Source: an uncultured Rivibacter sp. (lineage in GTDB: Bacteria > Pseudomonadota > Gammaproteobacteria > Burkholderiales > Burkholderiaceae). From it: DNA of 64,000 nt. Location of the stretch: NCBI GenBank assembly GCA_946480925.1, contig CAMLLU010000003.1:1-64000 (forward strand), in the 5' to 3' direction. Shown here one piece after another: positions 13,398 through 22,370 of this stretch. The translations under genes were made by a program, and so were the position numbers. The notes under the pieces were generated by a model. The model was not told the origin of the DNA and made no database searches. It saw nothing but the letters and a program-made list of their open reading frames with translations. Position 1 is the first letter of the stretch. Each line of letters opens with the position of its first letter.

Positions 13398-16241
13398 TCA
13401 GGCCACCTTGCGCGCCTCACCGGCGCCGTAGAGATTGCTCGTGCAGCGGCCGCATAGGGTGGGGTGCGCCGCGTCGTGGCCCACGTCGTCGCGCCAGTGC
13501 CAGCAGCGCTCGCACTTGGTGGCGCTGCTGGGCGCCACCGCCACGTTGAGTTCGCTGCCTTGCTTGAGCGTGGCCTTCGAGGTGATGGTCACGAACTTGA
13601 GGTCGTCGCCCAGCGAAGCGAGCAGCGCGTGGTCTTCGGCGCCCACGGTGATGGTGATCTCGGCCTGCAGCGACGAGCCCACCTGGCCCGTGGTGCGCAC
13701 CGCCTCGATCTCCTTGTTGACCGCATCACGGATCTCGTGGATGCGGCTCCACTTGGCCAGCAGCCCATCGTCGGGGTTGGGCAGGCTCCAGTAGGTCTCG
13801 GTGAAGATCGACGGCGACGCGCCCGGCGCGAAGATGGGCCAGGCTTCTTCAGCCGTGAAGCTGAGGAAGGGGGCCATCCAGCGCAGCATGGCGTTCGTGA
13901 TGTGCCACAGCGCCGTCTGCGCCGAGCGGCGCGCGAGGCTCTTGGGAGCGGTGGTGTAGAGTCGGTCCTTCAGCACGTCGAGGTAGAACGCGCCCAGGTC
14001 TTCGGAGCAGTACACCTGCACCTTGGCCACCACGGGGTGGAACTCGTACACCTCGTAGTGCGCCAGGATCCCGGCCTGCAGCTCGGCCGCTCGTGCCAGT
14101 GCATAGCGGTCGATCTCGAGCATCTGCTCCAGCGGCACGGCATCGGCCTTGGGGTCGAAGTCCGACGTGTTGGCCAGCAGGAAGCGCAGCGTGTTGCGGA
14201 TGCGGCGGTAGGCGTCCACCACGCGGGCGAGGATCTTGTCGTCGATGCCCAGGTCGCCCGAATAGTCGGTGGCCGCCACCCACAGGCGGATGATCTCGGC
14301 GCCCAGCTTGTCGCTCACCGCCTGCGGCGCCACCACGTTGCCGAGCGACTTGCTCATCTTGCGGCCCTGGCCGTCGACCGTGAAGCCGTGCGTGAGCAGG
14401 CCCTTGTAGGGCGCGCGGCCTTCCATGGCGCTGGCGATGAGCAGCGACGAATGGAACCAGCCGCGGTGCTGGTCGTGGCCTTCGAGGTAGAGGTCGGCCT
14501 CGGGGCCGTGGTCGTGGCGGCCGCCTTCGTGGCTGCCGCGCAGCACGTGGAAGAAGGTGGAGCCAGAGTCGAACCACACGTCGAGGATGTCGTTGCTCTT
14601 GCTGTAGTCGGCCGCTTCGGCGCCCAGCCACTCGGCGGGGTCGAGCTTGGCCCAGGCTTCCACGCCGCCCTTTTCCACCAGGGCTGCGGCACGCTCCACG
14701 AACTCGAGCGTGTTGGGGTGCAGCTCCCCCGTCACCTTGTGCAGGAAGAAGGGCAGCGGCACGCCCCAGTTGCGCTGGCGCGAGACGCACCAGTCGGGTC
14801 GGTTGGCGATCATGTCGCGCAGGCGGGCGCGGCCGTTCTCGGGGTAGAACGAGGTGGCGTCGATGGCGGCGAGCGCCGTCTGGCGCAGCGTGCTGGGAGC
14901 CTTGTCTGCCGTGAAAACGCCCTGGCCTTCGTCCATGCGCACGAACCACTGCGCTGCGGCGCGGTAGATCACCGGCGTCTTGTGACGCCAGCAGTGCGGG
15001 TAGCTGTGCAGCAGTTTGTCGGTGGCCATGAGGCGGCCGGCATCGCGCAGTACCTCGACGATGTTGGGGTTGGCCTTCCAGATGAACTGCCCGCCGAAGA
15101 GCGGCAGTTCGGTCGAATACACGCCGTTGCCCTGCACCGGATTCAGGATGTGGTCGTGCTTCATGCCGTGCGCGATGCACGAGTTGAAGTCGTCCACACC
15201 GTAGGCCGGGGCCGAGTGCACGATGCCGGTGCCGTCTTCGGCGGTGGCGTAGTCGGCCAGGTACACGGGGCTGCGGCGGTTGAAGCCGGGGTGCACGTGG
15301 GCCAGCGGGTGGTAGAAGTCCAGCCGGTCGAGTTTGGCGCCCTTGGTGGTGGCGAGCACCTTGCCCTGCAGGCCGTAGCGGGCCAGGCATTTTTCAACCA
15401 GCGCTTCGGCCAGCAGCAGGAGGCCGCGGTCGGTGTCGACCAGCGCGTAGTCGAGCGCTGGGTTCAGGTTGAGCGCCTGGTTGGCCGGGATGGTCCACGG
15501 CGTGGTGGTCCAGATGACCACGAAGGCGTCCTTGTGCAGGCGCGGCAGGCCAAAGGCCGCGGCCAGCTTGTCGGGCTCGGCGCACAGGAATGCCACGTCC
15601 ACCGTGGGCGAGGTCTTGTCGGCGTATTCGATCTCGAATTCAGCCAGCGACGAGCCGCAATCGAAGCACCAGTACACCGGCTTCAGGCCACGGTACACGT
15701 AGCCGCGCTCCATGAGGCGCTTCAACGCGCGGATCTCGCCGGCCTCGTTGCCGAAGTCCATGGTGCGGTAGGGCCGTTCCCAGTCGCCCAGCACGCCCAG
15801 GCGCTTGAAGTCGGCGCGCTGCTGGTCGATCTGCTCGGCGGCGTAGGCCCGGCTTTTGGCCTGCACCTCGTCGCGGCTCAGGTTGCGGCCGTAGGTCTTC
15901 TCGATCTGGTTCTCGATCGGCAGGCCGTGGCAGTCCCAGCCGGGCACGTAGAGCGCGTCATAGCCGGCCAGCTGGCGGGCCTTGACGATCATGTCCTTGA
16001 GCACCTTGTTGACGGCGTGGCCGATGTGGATCTGGCCGTTGGCGTAAGGCGGGCCGTCGTGCAGCACGAACTTGGGCTTGCCGCAGCGCGCGTCGCGCAG
16101 CTTCTTGTAGATGCCCTGTTCGTCCCAGGCCTTCACCCAGCCGGGCTCGCGCTTGGGCAGGTCGCCGCGCATCGGGAAGGGCGTGTCGGGCAGGTTGAGG
16201 GTGGCGCGGTAGTCCTGGCCCTCGGTGGTCTTGTCGTTCAT
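13398..16241 (-). CDS. ileS: Isoleucyl-tRNA synthetase
   Basis: Charges tRNA-Ile with isoleucine; class Ia synthetase. 947 residues. The HIGH motif appears as [11 protein letters not shown] after HDGPPYANG; the editing domain (CP1) has [14 protein letters not shown]; the KMSKS loop is [10 protein letters not shown]; the C-terminal zinc finger is CERCWHW...CGRC. The frame stays open for 31 more codons, but those read through the heptanucleotide repeat at 16268-16348, so the ATG at 16241 just before [19 protein letters not shown] is chosen. Confidence 0.98.
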   Translation of the reverse strand: MNDKTTEGQDYRATLNLPDTPFPMRGDLPKREPGWVKAWDEQGIYKKLRDARCGKPKFVLHDGPPYANGQIHIGHAVNKVLKDMIVKARQLAGYDALYVPGWDCHGLPIENQIEKTYGRNLSRDEVQAKSRAYAAEQIDQQRADFKRLGVLGDWERPYRTMDFGNEAGEIRALKRLMERGYVYRGLKPVYWCFDCGSSLAEFEIEYADKTSPTVDVAFLCAEPDKLAAAFGLPRLHKDAFVVIWTTTPWTIPANQALNLNPALDYALVDTDRGLLLLAEALVEKCLARYGLQGKVLATTKGAKLDRLDFYHPLAHVHPGFNRRSPVYLADYATAEDGTGIVHSAPAYGVDDFNSCIAHGMKHDHILNPVQGNGVYSTELPLFGGQFIWKANPNIVEVLRDAGRLMATDKLLHSYPHCWRHKTPVIYRAAAQWFVRMDEGQGVFTADKAPSTLRQTALAAIDATSFYPENGRARLRDMIANRPDWCVSRQRNWGVPLPFFLHKVTGELHPNTLEFVERAAALVEKGGVEAWAKLDPAEWLGAEAADYSKSNDILDVWFDSGSTFFHVLRGSHEGGRHDHGPEADLYLEGHDQHRGWFHSSLLIASAMEGRAPYKGLLTHGFTVDGQGRKMSKSLGNVVAPQAVSDKLGAEIIRLWVAATDYSGDLGIDDKILARVVDAYRRIRNTLRFLLANTSDFDPKADAVPLEQMLEIDRYALARAAELQAGILAHYEVYEFHPVVAKVQVYCSEDLGAFYLDVLKDRLYTTAPKSLARRSAQTALWHITNAMLRWMAPFLSFTAEEAWPIFAPGASPSIFTETYWSLPNPDDGLLAKWSRIHEIRDAVNKEIEAVRTTGQVGSSLQAEITITVGAEDHALLASLGDDLKFVTITSKATLKQGSELNVAVAPSSATKCERCWHWRDDVGHDAAHPTLCGRCTSNLYGAGEARKVA

Positions 16242-16267
16242 GGCTTGAGTGCGCCCGGGGGCGCACG

Positions 16268-16348
16268 GTGACTGGTGACCAGTGACTAGTGACGAGTGGG
16301 GGCAGCCGATGGACCAGCACTGGTCACTGGTCACCGGTCACCAGTCAC
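16268..16348. repeat. Inverted pair of heptanucleotide tandem repeats
   Basis: Two facing arms of a 7-base tandem repeat. Plus strand 16268-16298 is four GTGACNN units plus GTG; minus strand 16348-16318 is another four GTGACNN units plus GTG. The arms are about 80% complementary and enclose about 20 bases, so the transcript could fold into a long hairpin. It fills the gap between the ribF stop and the ileS start. Confidence 0.85.
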
Positions 16349-17367
16349 TGAATTCGATCGCGGGTGGTCTGGCGCCGCACTGCAGCGTGTGCGGCGAGCA
16401 CTTCGCGCGCCTGCTCCACGTCGCGCCGGATGGCGGCCGTGAGGGCTTCGAGGCCTTCGAAGCGGGCTTCGTCGCGCAGTTTGTGCAGGAGTTCCACGCG
16501 AACGAGTTTACCGTAGCCCCCCTCTGCGCCCAGCTCTGCGGGCCAGTCCAGGCAGTACACCTCGAGCAGCACGCGGCCCGCGTCTTCGATGGTGGGGCGC
16601 ATGCCCAGGCTGGCCACGCCGTCGAGCGGCTGCTCGGTGAGGCCGTGCACCCGCACCGCGAAGATGCCGTGGGCCGCCGGCTTGGGGTGGTGGAAGCGCA
16701 GGTTCAGCGTGCGAAAGCCGTTGAACTGGCCGGGGTCTGCGCCGAGCTCGCGGCCGAGCTTGCGGCCGTGGATCACGTGGCCGCTGATGCTGTAGGGGCG
16801 GCCCAGCAGGGCGGCGGCCTGTTCCATCTGGCCGACGGCCAGCGCCTCGCGCACCGCCGAGCTGGAGACGCGCAGCCCGTGCACTTCATAGCTCAGCATG
16901 CGGGCCACGTCGAAGCCGGCTGCGGGGCCGGCGGCGTCGAGCATGGTGTAGTCGCCCGCGCGCCTCGCGCCGAAGCGAAAGTCGTCGCCCACCAGCACGT
17001 AGCGTGCGCCCAGGCCCTTGACCAGCACGTGGTCGATGAACTGCTGCGGGCTCTGCGAGGCCAGCGCTTCGTCGAAGCGCAGCACCACCACTTGGTCGAC
17101 GCCGCAGCGCTCGAGCTCGCTCAACTTGTCGCGCAGGGTGGCGATGCGGGCGGGCGCCTTTTCCGGCGTGCCGGCTCGTTTGGCGAAGTAGTCGCGCGGG
17201 TGCGGCTCGAAGGTCAGCACGCAGGCGGGCAGCCCTCGGTGCGCGGCCTCGTTGCGCAGCAGCGCCAGCATGGCCTGGTGGCCGCGGTGCACGCCGTCGA
17301 AGTTGCCGATGGTCAGGGCGCAGGCCGGGGCGAGGGCGCTGTGGTGGAAGCCGCGAAAGACATGCAT
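16345..17367 (-). CDS. ribF: Bifunctional riboflavin kinase / FAD synthetase
   Basis: Converts riboflavin to FMN and then FAD. 340 residues. The N-terminal nucleotidyltransferase half has ALTIGNFDGVHRGHQAML (the GxFDGxHxGH ATP motif) and LTFEPHPRDYF, VGDDFRFG and ISSSxVR-like RVSSSAVREAL. The C-terminal riboflavin-kinase domain has GRPYSISGHVIHGRKLGRELG and SLGMRPTIED followed by LEVYCLDW. The frame is open far upstream, but the ATG at 17367 begins MHVFRGFHHS, the normal family start. It is 8 bases after rsuA and upstream of ileS. Confidence 0.96.
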   Translation of the reverse strand: MHVFRGFHHSALAPACALTIGNFDGVHRGHQAMLALLRNEAAHRGLPACVLTFEPHPRDYFAKRAGTPEKAPARIATLRDKLSELERCGVDQVVVLRFDEALASQSPQQFIDHVLVKGLGARYVLVGDDFRFGARRAGDYTMLDAAGPAAGFDVARMLSYEVHGLRVSSSAVREALAVGQMEQAAALLGRPYSISGHVIHGRKLGRELGADPGQFNGFRTLNLRFHHPKPAAHGIFAVRVHGLTEQPLDGVASLGMRPTIEDAGRVLLEVYCLDWPAELGAEGGYGKLVRVELLHKLRDEARFEGLEALTAAIRRDVEQAREVLAAHAAVRRQTTRDRIQ

Positions 17368-17375
17368 GGCGGCGA

Positions 17376-18074
17376 TTATCGAAAGATCGTCGAAGGGTCG
17401 TCCACCCAATGCCATTTGCCCGCGGGCATGTCGGGGGGCAGCACGAGGCCGCCGATGCGGCTGCGGTGCAGCTGCTCGCAGCGGTTGCCCACCGCGGCCA
17501 GCATGCGCTTGACCTGGTGGTACTTGCCCTGGATGAGCGTGAGGCGCAGCGTGAGCTCGCCGGTCTGCTCGGCCGCATCGGCCTTCACGGGCTTGGGGTC
17601 GTCGTCGAGCACCACGCCGGCCAGCAGCTTGTCGATCTGCTGCTGCGTGAGCGGGTGTTTGGCCGTCACCTCGTAGATCTTGGGCACGTGGTGCTTGGGC
17701 GAGGTGAGCTTGTGCAGCAGCGGGCCGTCGTCGGTGAGCAGCAGCAGGCCGGTGGTGTCCTGGTCGAGCCGGCCCACCGGCTGCACGCCGCGGCGGCGCA
17801 GCGGCATGGGCAGCAGCGTGTGCACGCCGGGCCAGGCTGAAGGCTTGAGCGAGCACTCGTAGCCGGCGGGCTTGTGGAGCATCACGAGGGCCTTCTCGTG
17901 ATAGGCCCAGGGCAGGCCTTCCACTTCGAAGCTCAGGCCGCTTGTGACGTCGAATTCGGCTTGCGGGTCGACGACGACTTCGCCAGCCACCTTGACGAGA
18001 CCGTGTGCGATGAGGCCCTCGCATTCGCGGCGGGCGCCGAAGCCTTGGGAGAAGAGGATCTGGGAGAGGCGCAT
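17376..18074 (-). CDS. rsuA: 16S rRNA pseudouridine(516) synthase
   Basis: Isomerises U516 of 16S rRNA to pseudouridine. 232 residues against 231 in E. coli. An S4-like RNA-binding N-terminus (MRLSQILFSQGFGARRECEGLI) is followed by the RsuA/RluB/E/F catalytic domain with GRLDQDTTGLLLLTDDG (catalytic Asp), KIYEVTAKHPL and QGKYHQVKRMLAAVGN. It starts a leftward run rsuA-ribF-ileS-lspA. RsuA is more likely than RluE because of the S4 domain and length. Confidence 0.92.
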   Translation of the reverse strand: MRLSQILFSQGFGARRECEGLIAHGLVKVAGEVVVDPQAEFDVTSGLSFEVEGLPWAYHEKALVMLHKPAGYECSLKPSAWPGVHTLLPMPLRRRGVQPVGRLDQDTTGLLLLTDDGPLLHKLTSPKHHVPKIYEVTAKHPLTQQQIDKLLAGVVLDDDPKPVKADAAEQTGELTLRLTLIQGKYHQVKRMLAAVGNRCEQLHRSRIGGLVLPPDMPAGKWHWVDDPSTIFR

Positions 18075-18409
18075 GGGTGGGGGAGTGTGCCTGCGTTTGG
18101 TTGGCCAGTTGGCGCGGCAAGGACGGGGCGAGTGGGTGGGCGCAGGGCTTCTCACGTCCTGCGCCCGGCTTCGCCGGGTTCCCTGCGCTCCTCGCAACGC
18201 GGGCGGCTGCGGTGGCTCCGGCTCCGGCCCTGAACGGGTCGACCCATAGATCCTCCTCACCGGTCCGCTGCGCGGACTGCCCCCGCACCGCTGCGGTGCT
18301 CGGCTTGCACGAGGCGCCCCTGCACCCACCTGCCCCGTCCTTGCTGAAACGCTCGTTGTGTTCGTCGAGGAATGCCTCACTGCCAAGGTCTTGCCGTAGC
18401 CGCTGCAGC
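18075..18409. other. 335-bp gene-free gap with three mini-hairpins
   Basis: No credible gene. It holds three perfect 6-bp stem, 3-base loop hairpins: CCCGGC-TTC-GCCGGG (18164-18178), GTCCGC-TGC-GCGGAC (18263-18277) and GCACCG-CTG-CGGTGC (18285-18299). None has a T tract. It should also contain the promoter of rsuA at its left end and the 3' end region of the lipoprotein hydrolase at its right end. Confidence 0.7.
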
Positions 18410-19762
18410 TCAGTAATGCAGCTCCAGCGTCACCACATGCCCTTCGGTCGCAGGCCACGGCTGTCCAACCACCCGTTCCCCGTTGAACTCGCCCACGATG
18501 CGCCGCGGGCTGGCGTCTGCGAGCTTCAGTTTCGACGACGCCGCCGTCGGCACACCTGTCGGAATACCGGCTGGAGGGCTTTGCCCGTCGAGGCTGATCT
18601 CGTCGCGCGGCACGCCGAAGTAGCCGCGTGGCCGCGTCAGCGTCACCACGGCGGCGGCACCTCTGTCGGCTTCGGCCAGGCGCTCGGCGCGCAGGTTCAC
18701 GAAGTTGGACGAGCGCGGGAACGGCGAGCGGTAGATGTGGGTGATGGCATGGCCGGGCGCGCTGATCACGAACTCGTAGGCCGCATCGGGCTGCCCGACG
18801 AAGGGACCCCAGCGACCGTCTTCGCCGATGACCTTGCGATACAGCGCATTGCCGAGCCGGCCGCCACCGGCGGTGTCGGTGCGGTAGACCTCGAGGGTGG
18901 CGCCGACGAGCGGCAGGTTGTTGGGCGTGTTGCCCACGCCGTTCACGCCCAGGCCGCTCACCTTGCCGTCGAGCACCACGTGGGCCTCGGGTGCGATGGC
19001 GGCGGTGATGGGCAGGGCGTCCACGACGAAGCGGAACATCGGCACGAAGGCTTCGGGGTGGAAGGCGACTTCGCGGTGGTCGCGGCCGGGCAGCACCACG
19101 TTTTCGGCGCCCTTGAGTGCCGGGCCTTCGTAGGTGACGTTGCTGGGTGCGCCGTTGAGGGTGGGCTGCGCGTACTTGTCGTTGGTGTCCGAGCGCAGCG
19201 TCATCCACTTCACGCCGGAGGTGATCTCGGTGCCTGCGCCGCCCTGGTTGTTGAGCGCCGTGAGAAACGGGCTTGCGCCGTTGAACTCGCTGCCGGGCTG
19301 GTACTTGGGGTTGTTCCACACACCGTGGTTGGGCGTGCCGGCGAGGATGGCGTGCGACACCACCTTCGCGCCGCCGCCGTTGGCGATGAAGTTGCGAATG
19401 GCATTGCCGCCGCGTGAGCTGCCGATCAGCACCACCTTCTCGGCGCCGGTGGCCACGCGCACGCGCTGCACCTCGGCAGCGAGGAACTGCATGTGCTCGC
19501 CGGTGGAGCTGCGGCCGGCCTGCGGCTTGTCGTCCTCGTCGCGGGCGGTGGGGTAGGGCAGGTCGATGGCGTGCAGCCGCTCGCGCGGCCAGCCGTTGGA
19601 TTCGAAGCGCCAGATGGTCGTGTGCCACAGCGCGGCGGTGTCGCCGTTGCCGTGCACGAACACGATGGGCGGAGGCGGCTCGTCGTCGGTGGTGGCGCAG
19701 CCGCCGAACAGCAGCGAGATCAGCGAGGTGAGGGCCAGCAGGACGCGGCGGCGCAAGGTCAT
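18410..19762 (-). CDS. Secreted lipoprotein alpha/beta hydrolase
   Basis: 451 residues. The N-terminus is a lipoprotein signal (RRRVLLALTSLISLLFGGC, Cys as the probable lipidated residue), so the protein is anchored outside the inner membrane. The hydrolase core has IVFVHGNGDTAALW (oxyanion region), nucleophile elbow IGSSRGGN, and AGTPNHGVW. The last 150 residues or so look like a beta-rich accessory region. The substrate is unknown; a polyester or lipid esterase is possible but unproven. ATG at 19762 has GGAGGAG upstream; the longer frame is rejected because the lipoprotein signal would become internal. Confidence 0.8.
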   Translation of the reverse strand: MTLRRRVLLALTSLISLLFGGCATTDDEPPPPIVFVHGNGDTAALWHTTIWRFESNGWPRERLHAIDLPYPTARDEDDKPQAGRSSTGEHMQFLAAEVQRVRVATGAEKVVLIGSSRGGNAIRNFIANGGGAKVVSHAILAGTPNHGVWNNPKYQPGSEFNGASPFLTALNNQGGAGTEITSGVKWMTLRSDTNDKYAQPTLNGAPSNVTYEGPALKGAENVVLPGRDHREVAFHPEAFVPMFRFVVDALPITAAIAPEAHVVLDGKVSGLGVNGVGNTPNNLPLVGATLEVYRTDTAGGGRLGNALYRKVIGEDGRWGPFVGQPDAAYEFVISAPGHAITHIYRSPFPRSSNFVNLRAERLAEADRGAAAVVTLTRPRGYFGVPRDEISLDGQSPPAGIPTGVPTAASSKLKLADASPRRIVGEFNGERVVGQPWPATEGHVVTLELHY

Positions 19763-19832
19763 GAATGCTCCTCCAATGAAAAACGCCGCTTGGGTAAGCC
19801 AAGCGGCGTCGGATGTTAAGCGCCCCGCACCG

Positions 19833-20966
19833 TCAGGCAAACACGCCTGCCGTGTCCTGCATGCGCTCGCTCACTTCGCCCAGGTGGTGCAGCGTGTCGC
19901 CGAAGGTCATCTCCATGCAGGTGAGGCGCTTGAAGTAGTGGCTGCCTGCGTATTCGTCGGTCATGCCGATGCCGCCGTGCAGCTGCACCGCCTGCTGGCC
20001 GACGAAGCGCATGCTCTGGCCGAGCTGCACCTTGGCTTGCGAGATGGCGCGCCGCCGTGCCTCGGGCGCTTCACGCAGCTTGAGCGATGCGAAGTAGCTC
20101 ATCGAGCGGCAGAGTTCGAGCTGCATCTTCATGTCGGCGACGCGGTGGCGCAGCGCCTGGAAGGTGCCGATGGGCACGCCGAACTGCTTGCGGGTGTTGA
20201 GGTAGTCCACCGTCAGCGCGAAGAGCTTGTCCATGGCGCCCACGGCTTCCGCGCACAGCGCGGCAATGCCCACGTCGATGCCCGATTCCAGCGCGTGCAG
20301 GCCTTCGCTGGTAATGAGCGCGGCCGGCGTTTGCGTGAACGTGATTTCTGCGCCACGGCTGCCGTCTTGCTGCAGGTAGCCGCGCGTGGCCGCGCCCTTG
20401 GCATGGCCTTCGACGAGGAACAGCGAGATGCCGCTCGCATCGGCCTCGGCACCCGACACGCGCGCCGGCACGATGAAGGCATCGGCCTGGTCGCCGGCCG
20501 GCACCACGCTCTTGGTGCCGGTGAGCGTCCACTGGCCGTTGCCTTGCGTGGCGCGCGTGGTCACGTGCGAGAGGCGGTAGCGTGCAGCGCGTTCCACGTG
20601 CGCCAGCACCACCAGCGCCGAGCCGTCTGCGATTTTCGGCAGCCATTGGCCCTGCAGCCCGGTCGGAGCGCCGCTCAGCAGCGCCGGTGCCATGAGCGCG
20701 GCCTGCGCATACGGCTCCACGACGATGCCGCGGCCCAGCTCCTCCATCACCACCATCGCTTCGATGGGGCCGAAACCCATGCCGCCGTGCGCCTCGGGCA
20801 CGGCCAGACCGGTGAGGCCCAGTTCGGCGAGTTCGCCGTAGGTGTCGCGCGAGAAGCCGCCCGCCTTCACGATGGTGCTGCGGCGTTCGAAGTCGTAGCC
20901 CTTGTCCACCCAGCGGCGCACTGCGTCGCGCAGCGATTCCTGGTCTTCGGTGAAATCGAAATCCAT
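19833..20966 (-). CDS. Acyl-CoA dehydrogenase, small subunit type (PimD-like)
   Basis: FAD-dependent acyl-CoA dehydrogenase of 377 residues. It starts MDFDFTEDQESLRDAVRRW, has the GLAVPEAHGGMGFGPIEAMVVMEELGR N-terminal helical segment, a C-terminal helical bundle with RKQFGVPIGTFQALRHRVADM (FAD contact) and QLHGGIGMTDEY. It pairs with the next gene upstream, 5 bases away. Two adjacent ACADs of unlike type resemble pimeloyl-CoA dehydrogenase PimC/PimD pairs, which would act as heteromers on long or dicarboxylic acyl-CoAs. The substrate is inferred only. Confidence 0.87.
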   Translation of the reverse strand: MDFDFTEDQESLRDAVRRWVDKGYDFERRSTIVKAGGFSRDTYGELAELGLTGLAVPEAHGGMGFGPIEAMVVMEELGRGIVVEPYAQAALMAPALLSGAPTGLQGQWLPKIADGSALVVLAHVERAARYRLSHVTTRATQGNGQWTLTGTKSVVPAGDQADAFIVPARVSGAEADASGISLFLVEGHAKGAATRGYLQQDGSRGAEITFTQTPAALITSEGLHALESGIDVGIAALCAEAVGAMDKLFALTVDYLNTRKQFGVPIGTFQALRHRVADMKMQLELCRSMSYFASLKLREAPEARRRAISQAKVQLGQSMRFVGQQAVQLHGGIGMTDEYAGSHYFKRLTCMEMTFGDTLHHLGEVSERMQDTAGVFA

Positions 20967-20971
20967 GATGC

Positions 20972-22153
20972 TCAGACTCCCAGCACGGTTTGCGCAACGA
21001 TGTTGCGTTGCACTTCGTTCGACCCGCCGTAGATGGTGGTCTTGCGGTAGTTGAAGTAGGTGGCGGCCAGCGGTGCGCAGTGCGCCGCGCCCACGTGGTC
21101 GCCCTGCCAGCCGGCTTCCATGGCTTCATGGATGAAGGGCAGCGAATACGGCCCTGCGGCCAGCATCATGAGCTCTGCATAGCGTTGCTGGATCTCCGAG
21201 CCGCGGATCTTCAAGAGGCCCGCGATGTCGAGCGACTTCCTGCCGCCGCGCTCGGCGCTCAGCACCCGCAGCACCATCATTTCCAGCGCCACGATGTCCA
21301 CCTCGAGCAGCGCGATCTGGTCGCGAAAGCGCTGGTCTTCGTACACGCCTTCGGCCTTGGCGATGCGCTTCAGGCGCTCCAGCTCGCGCTTGGCACGGTT
21401 CACGTCGGCGATGTTGGTGCGCTCGTGGGCCAGCAGGTACTTGGCGTACGTCCAGCCCTGGTTCTCCTGCCCCACGAGGTTTTCGGCCGGTACCTCGACG
21501 TTGTCGAAGAACATCTCGTTGACTTCGTGCTCGCCGTCGAGCGTGATGATGGGCCGCACCGTGATGCCGGGCGACTTCATGTCGATGAGCAGGAAGCTGA
21601 TGCCGGTCTGCGGCTTGCCTTCGGTGCTGGTGCGCACCAGGCAGAAGATCCAGTCGCCGTACTGGCCGAGGGTCGTCCACGTCTTCTGGCCGTTGACGAT
21701 GTACTTGTCGCCGCGGCGTTCGGCGCGGGTCTTCAGCGACGCGAGGTCGGAGCCCGAGCCCGGCTCGCTGTAGCCCTGGCTCCACCACACCTCGCCGCTC
21801 ATGATGCCGGGCAGGTGCTTCTTCTGTTGCTCCGGCGAGCCGAAGGCCATGATCACCGGGGCCACCATCACCGGGCCGAAGGGCACCACGCGTGGCGCGC
21901 CGGCCAGTGCGCATTCCTCTTCGAACAGATGGCGCTGCACCGCATTCCAGCCCGGGCCGCCGAATTCCTGGGGCCAGGCCCAGCCGTGCCAGCCCTTCTT
22001 GCCCAGGATCTTCGCCCAGCGCTGCATATCGTCTTTCGAAAGACGCAGCGCGTTGTGCACCTTGTGTGAAATGTCCTTGGGCAGGTTGGCCCGCACCCAG
22101 GCGCGGATCTCTTCGCGGAAGGCTTGTTCTTCCGCGGTGAAGCTCAGGTCCAT
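20972..22153 (-). CDS. Acyl-CoA dehydrogenase, large subunit type (PimC-like)
   Basis: 393 residues. It shows MDLSFTAEEQAFREEIRAWV, the FAD/substrate segment WWSQGYSEPGSGSDLASLKTRA, QKTWTTLGQYGDWIFCLVRT and GISFLLIDMKSPGI, and the C-terminal IYGGSNEVQRNIVAQTVLG. It is first in a leftward pair with the smaller dehydrogenase. This subtype is common in degradation of pimeloyl-CoA, aromatic side chains or steroids. Upstream at about 22218-22240 is a CG-rich dyad (ACGGTCGTTCGT) that resembles sites bound by TetR-family fatty-acid regulators; this is only a suggestion. Confidence 0.88.
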   Translation of the reverse strand: MDLSFTAEEQAFREEIRAWVRANLPKDISHKVHNALRLSKDDMQRWAKILGKKGWHGWAWPQEFGGPGWNAVQRHLFEEECALAGAPRVVPFGPVMVAPVIMAFGSPEQQKKHLPGIMSGEVWWSQGYSEPGSGSDLASLKTRAERRGDKYIVNGQKTWTTLGQYGDWIFCLVRTSTEGKPQTGISFLLIDMKSPGITVRPIITLDGEHEVNEMFFDNVEVPAENLVGQENQGWTYAKYLLAHERTNIADVNRAKRELERLKRIAKAEGVYEDQRFRDQIALLEVDIVALEMMVLRVLSAERGGRKSLDIAGLLKIRGSEIQQRYAELMMLAAGPYSLPFIHEAMEAGWQGDHVGAAHCAPLAATYFNYRKTTIYGGSNEVQRNIVAQTVLGV

Positions 22154-22296
22154 GAGGTGTCTCCTTCACGCTCCGCCGCCGCACGTGTCGGCGCGGGCTT
22201 GGTAGCGGGCCAGTTTAAGTACGGTCGTTCGTTTTGGCATGTCCCTGTTGTGACAGGTGGAGTGACGGGTCGAACGTTGCGCGTTCCGCATCGACC

Positions 22297-22324
22297 CACG
22301 AAGGACATGTCCAGTCCTTCCGTG
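22297..22324. other. Inverted repeat near the 3' end of the effector-like gene
   Basis: CACGAAGGAC and GTCCTTCCGTG are complementary with one bulged base around a 7-base loop. No T run follows on either strand. It could stop transcription between the leftward effector-like gene and the leftward dehydrogenase pair, or be an operator. Confidence 0.35.
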
Positions 22325-22370
22325 TCTGGCGAAAGGAGCGGCATGTGCTTCAGCGCCGCCGTCGACCTAG

